Assembly: GCF_025403485.1 (NCBI RefSeq)
Contig: NZ_CP099966.1
Coordinates: 62,001 to 126,000, forward strand
DNA: 64,000 nt
Reading direction: 5' to 3'
Origin: Chryseobacterium paludis
Lineage (GTDB): Bacteria; Bacteroidota; Bacteroidia; Flavobacteriales; Weeksellaceae
This document shows positions 62,541 through 64,000 of the stretch, piece by piece; position 1 is the stretch's first letter; each line of letters opens with the position of its first letter. A model generated the notes under the pieces. It made no database searches, was not told the DNA's origin, and saw nothing but the letters and a program-made list of their open reading frames with translations. A program made the translations under genes and the position numbers.

Positions 62541-63029
62541 ATGATTAAAACTTACAGAGAAGGTGCCGTTGGTGCATTGCTCGACGAATATGAAAGGGCA
62601 ATTAACGACTTGCAACAGGTAATTACTGACATTTCAGATGATGAACTAATTACAATTATTGATGCTGAAACAAGTGACTCTAACTGCAAATCGATTCAGA
62701 CAATACTGGCACATGTGGTTAGTGCAGGATTTGCTTATGCTATCGATATCCGATTAATGGGGCAAAATGTAAAATATCCAGACATTGTACTTCGTTGGAC
62801 AATAGATGATTATCGTAAAGACTTTGACCGCTTATTCGTCTTTACCGTAGAAACTTTCAGAAATATTCATGATGATCAGCTTGAAGAATTTGACAACACC
62901 AAAAAAATAAATACTTTGTGGGGACAAGTTTATGATATAGAACAGTTAATGGAACATGCAATTGTTCATGTTTTACGTCATAGACGACAAATTGAAAAAT
63001 TCAAAATTATATTGCATGGGCAAAAATAA
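62541..63029 (+). CDS. DinB-family protein
   Basis: The 162-residue protein has the DinB/YfiT four-helix layout. A metal-type His lies in SIQTILAHVVSAGFAYAIDI, and two more are in EQLMEHAIVHVLRHRRQIEKF near the C-terminus. DinB-like proteins are metal-dependent thiol transferases or of unknown activity. It is monocistronic, 63 bases after the membrane-anchored protein. Confidence 0.85.
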   Translation: MIKTYREGAVGALLDEYERAINDLQQVITDISDDELITIIDAETSDSNCKSIQTILAHVVSAGFAYAIDIRLMGQNVKYPDIVLRWTIDDYRKDFDRLFVFTVETFRNIHDDQLEEFDNTKKINTLWGQVYDIEQLMEHAIVHVLRHRRQIEKFKIILHGQK

Positions 63030-63217
63030 AAATAGTTGAACATGTTATTGTTGAATGGGTAAATTGATATAATTAAAAATTAATTTTGCAGAGTTTTGTG
63101 AGATCAGTTTAAAAATAAATAATATTTGCTGATTTATTTATAAATTAGAGCGTTAAAATTCAGGCTGTTAATACTATTTAAAAACCAATAGAAATTCCAC
63201 CAAATTAAAAAATAACC

Positions 63218-63721
63218 ATGGCAGAATATCAAGCAGAATCAAGCAATTCTTTATTTTTTGAAGTAACAAAAGAGAGCAGGTTAGTTGGAAAACTTATTTA
63301 TAATAGTTGGTTTAAGTTTAATGCTGTAATAGAAATTGTAGATGGTTTGGAGTATCATATTGAGCCGAAGGGGTTTTGGGGAACAACCATTGAGTTAAAG
63401 GACAACGAAAAGATCCTTTTAAAATTCAGACTGAACTGGAATGGAGAAATTGTTATACAAACCTACTTTGACGACTTGAAGAGAAGCTATGCTTTTAAGC
63501 ACAGAGGTATTTTTAAAGAATCATTTGTACTAACAGATCAGGAAGGACTTGAACTTTTGGTAATGAAGCCGGATCTCAAATGGAGCACCATGAATTATGA
63601 ATACCAAATAACAACATCAGAAGCTTTTGAGATTCTACCCAGTAAAGAAATACTATTGATCAATTCTCTACATTGTGCCAATTATTATATGTCTATGATG
63701 ATGTCATCAATGCTTACATAG
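63218..63721 (+). CDS. Conserved hypothetical protein, possible LURP-one/tubby-like beta fold
   Basis: The 167-residue protein has no signal peptide. Its centre alternates short strands (LVGKLIYNSWFKFNAVIEIV, YHIEPKGFWGTTIEL, KILLKFRLNWNGEIVI), and near the end it has a Cys and a Met-rich helix (HCANYYMSMMMSSML). The strand pattern recalls LURP-one-related barrels, but this is a weak impression. No operon partner is seen. Confidence 0.6.
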   Translation: MAEYQAESSNSLFFEVTKESRLVGKLIYNSWFKFNAVIEIVDGLEYHIEPKGFWGTTIELKDNEKILLKFRLNWNGEIVIQTYFDDLKRSYAFKHRGIFKESFVLTDQEGLELLVMKPDLKWSTMNYEYQITTSEAFEILPSKEILLINSLHCANYYMSMMMSSMLT

Positions 63722-63839
63722 ATTATGAAAAAATAACATAGATATCAAAAGGATGCAGCGATGCATTCTTTTCCATTTTAAGAGGAAACAGCTTCAAAAT
63801 TTATATCTTTAGAAAGTAAAAATAATATTTAAACACCAA

Positions 63840-64000
63840 ATGACGAAACATCAGCAAAGAGTAGCGGACGTGTATCATTTCTTTGATAATAAAGACACTA
63901 TTCTCGGATTCAGAAAATTGCTTGACTGTGCTATGGATACTCAGAATATGGGTATTTACAACGAAGCAATTTCTTTAACGGACTGGAAGGAACAATACCC
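63840..64000 (+). CDS. N-terminal part of a gene cut by the window end
   Basis: ATG 63840 opens a frame of 53 codons to the last base (start MTKHQQRVADVYHFFDNKD, then TILGFRKLLDCAMDTQN). A helical N-terminal region like this precedes an ABC transporter ATPase in some Flavobacteriaceae proteins, as I recall, but the ATPase motifs lie beyond the window, so I cannot name the product. Confidence 0.6.
   Translation, partial: MTKHQQRVADVYHFFDNKDTILGFRKLLDCAMDTQNMGIYNEAISLTDWKEQY

Overview
The window looks like a chromosomal segment of a low-GC Bacteroidota, most probably Flavobacteriia/Weeksellaceae of the Chryseobacterium type. The grounds are: AT-rich DNA with strong use of AGA for arginine; three secreted proteins ending in type IX secretion (Por) sorting domains; TonB-type outer-membrane barrels; Bacteroidota promoter boxes (TTG ... 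TAnnTTTG) upstream of several operons; an N-acylornithine-type arginine pathway; and a GG-leader peptide of the bacteriocin-like kind common in Chryseobacterium. The genus is an inference. I see no rRNA, tRNA, CRISPR array, prophage or complete insertion sequence.

Layout. 1-6 kb: the 3' end of PEP carboxylase with an orphan SUKH immunity-type protein, a T9SS subtilase, and a small sugar-nucleotide cluster (DegT aminotransferase, GalE, TagD-like cytidylyltransferase). 6-14 kb: a TonB-dependent-like barrel, the cell-wall pair dapF-mltG, pnuC with an Asn/Tyr/Gly-rich lipoprotein, and an APC permease. 14-25 kb: a propeller-like protein, a sialate O-acetylesterase-like gene broken by an in-frame TAG, hemN, a polytopic membrane protein, a PQQ-type sugar dehydrogenase with a T9SS tail, secDF, a Tet-like MFS exporter and a lipoprotein. 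25-34 kb: tatA-PAP2-TPR, rlmH, an outer-membrane protein with a BrkB/YihY protein, a 48-residue GG-leader peptide with a cystine-knot cysteine pattern, then nhaA and the RelA/SpoT enzyme.

35.7-46.4 kb (minus strand): a coherent acetate/propionate assimilation locus. In transcription order it holds an outer-membrane porin-like barrel, an MHS-family MFS transporter, two small membrane proteins, a sodium:solute-symporter/histidine-kinase fusion (CrbS/CbrA-like), a receiver-only response regulator, propionyl-CoA synthetase and acetyl-CoA synthetase.

46.6-61.9 kb: a biosynthetic block for arginine and pyrimidines. A lone IS1-InsA-like zinc-ribbon/HTH protein diverges from the operon GNAT-argG-argC-argD-argF'-argB-argE-argH. 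This operon encodes the route in which carbamoyl transfer occurs on N-acylornithine. An Lrp/AsnC regulator converges on argH. Then pyrB follows, behind a leader with a textbook intrinsic terminator, and then carA and carB, which supply carbamoyl phosphate to both pathways. Degenerate TCAGAyATy-type repeat arrays sit in the argE-argH and carA-carB gaps; the latter encloses what looks like an internally deleted four-helix-bundle gene. The last 2 kb hold small unknown proteins, a DinB-family protein and the start of a gene cut by the window edge.

The most unusual signals are the knottin-like GG-leader peptide, the CrbS-like sensor paired with an output-less receiver, the valine at the acetyl/succinyl specificity position of ArgF', and the attenuator-like pyrB leader.
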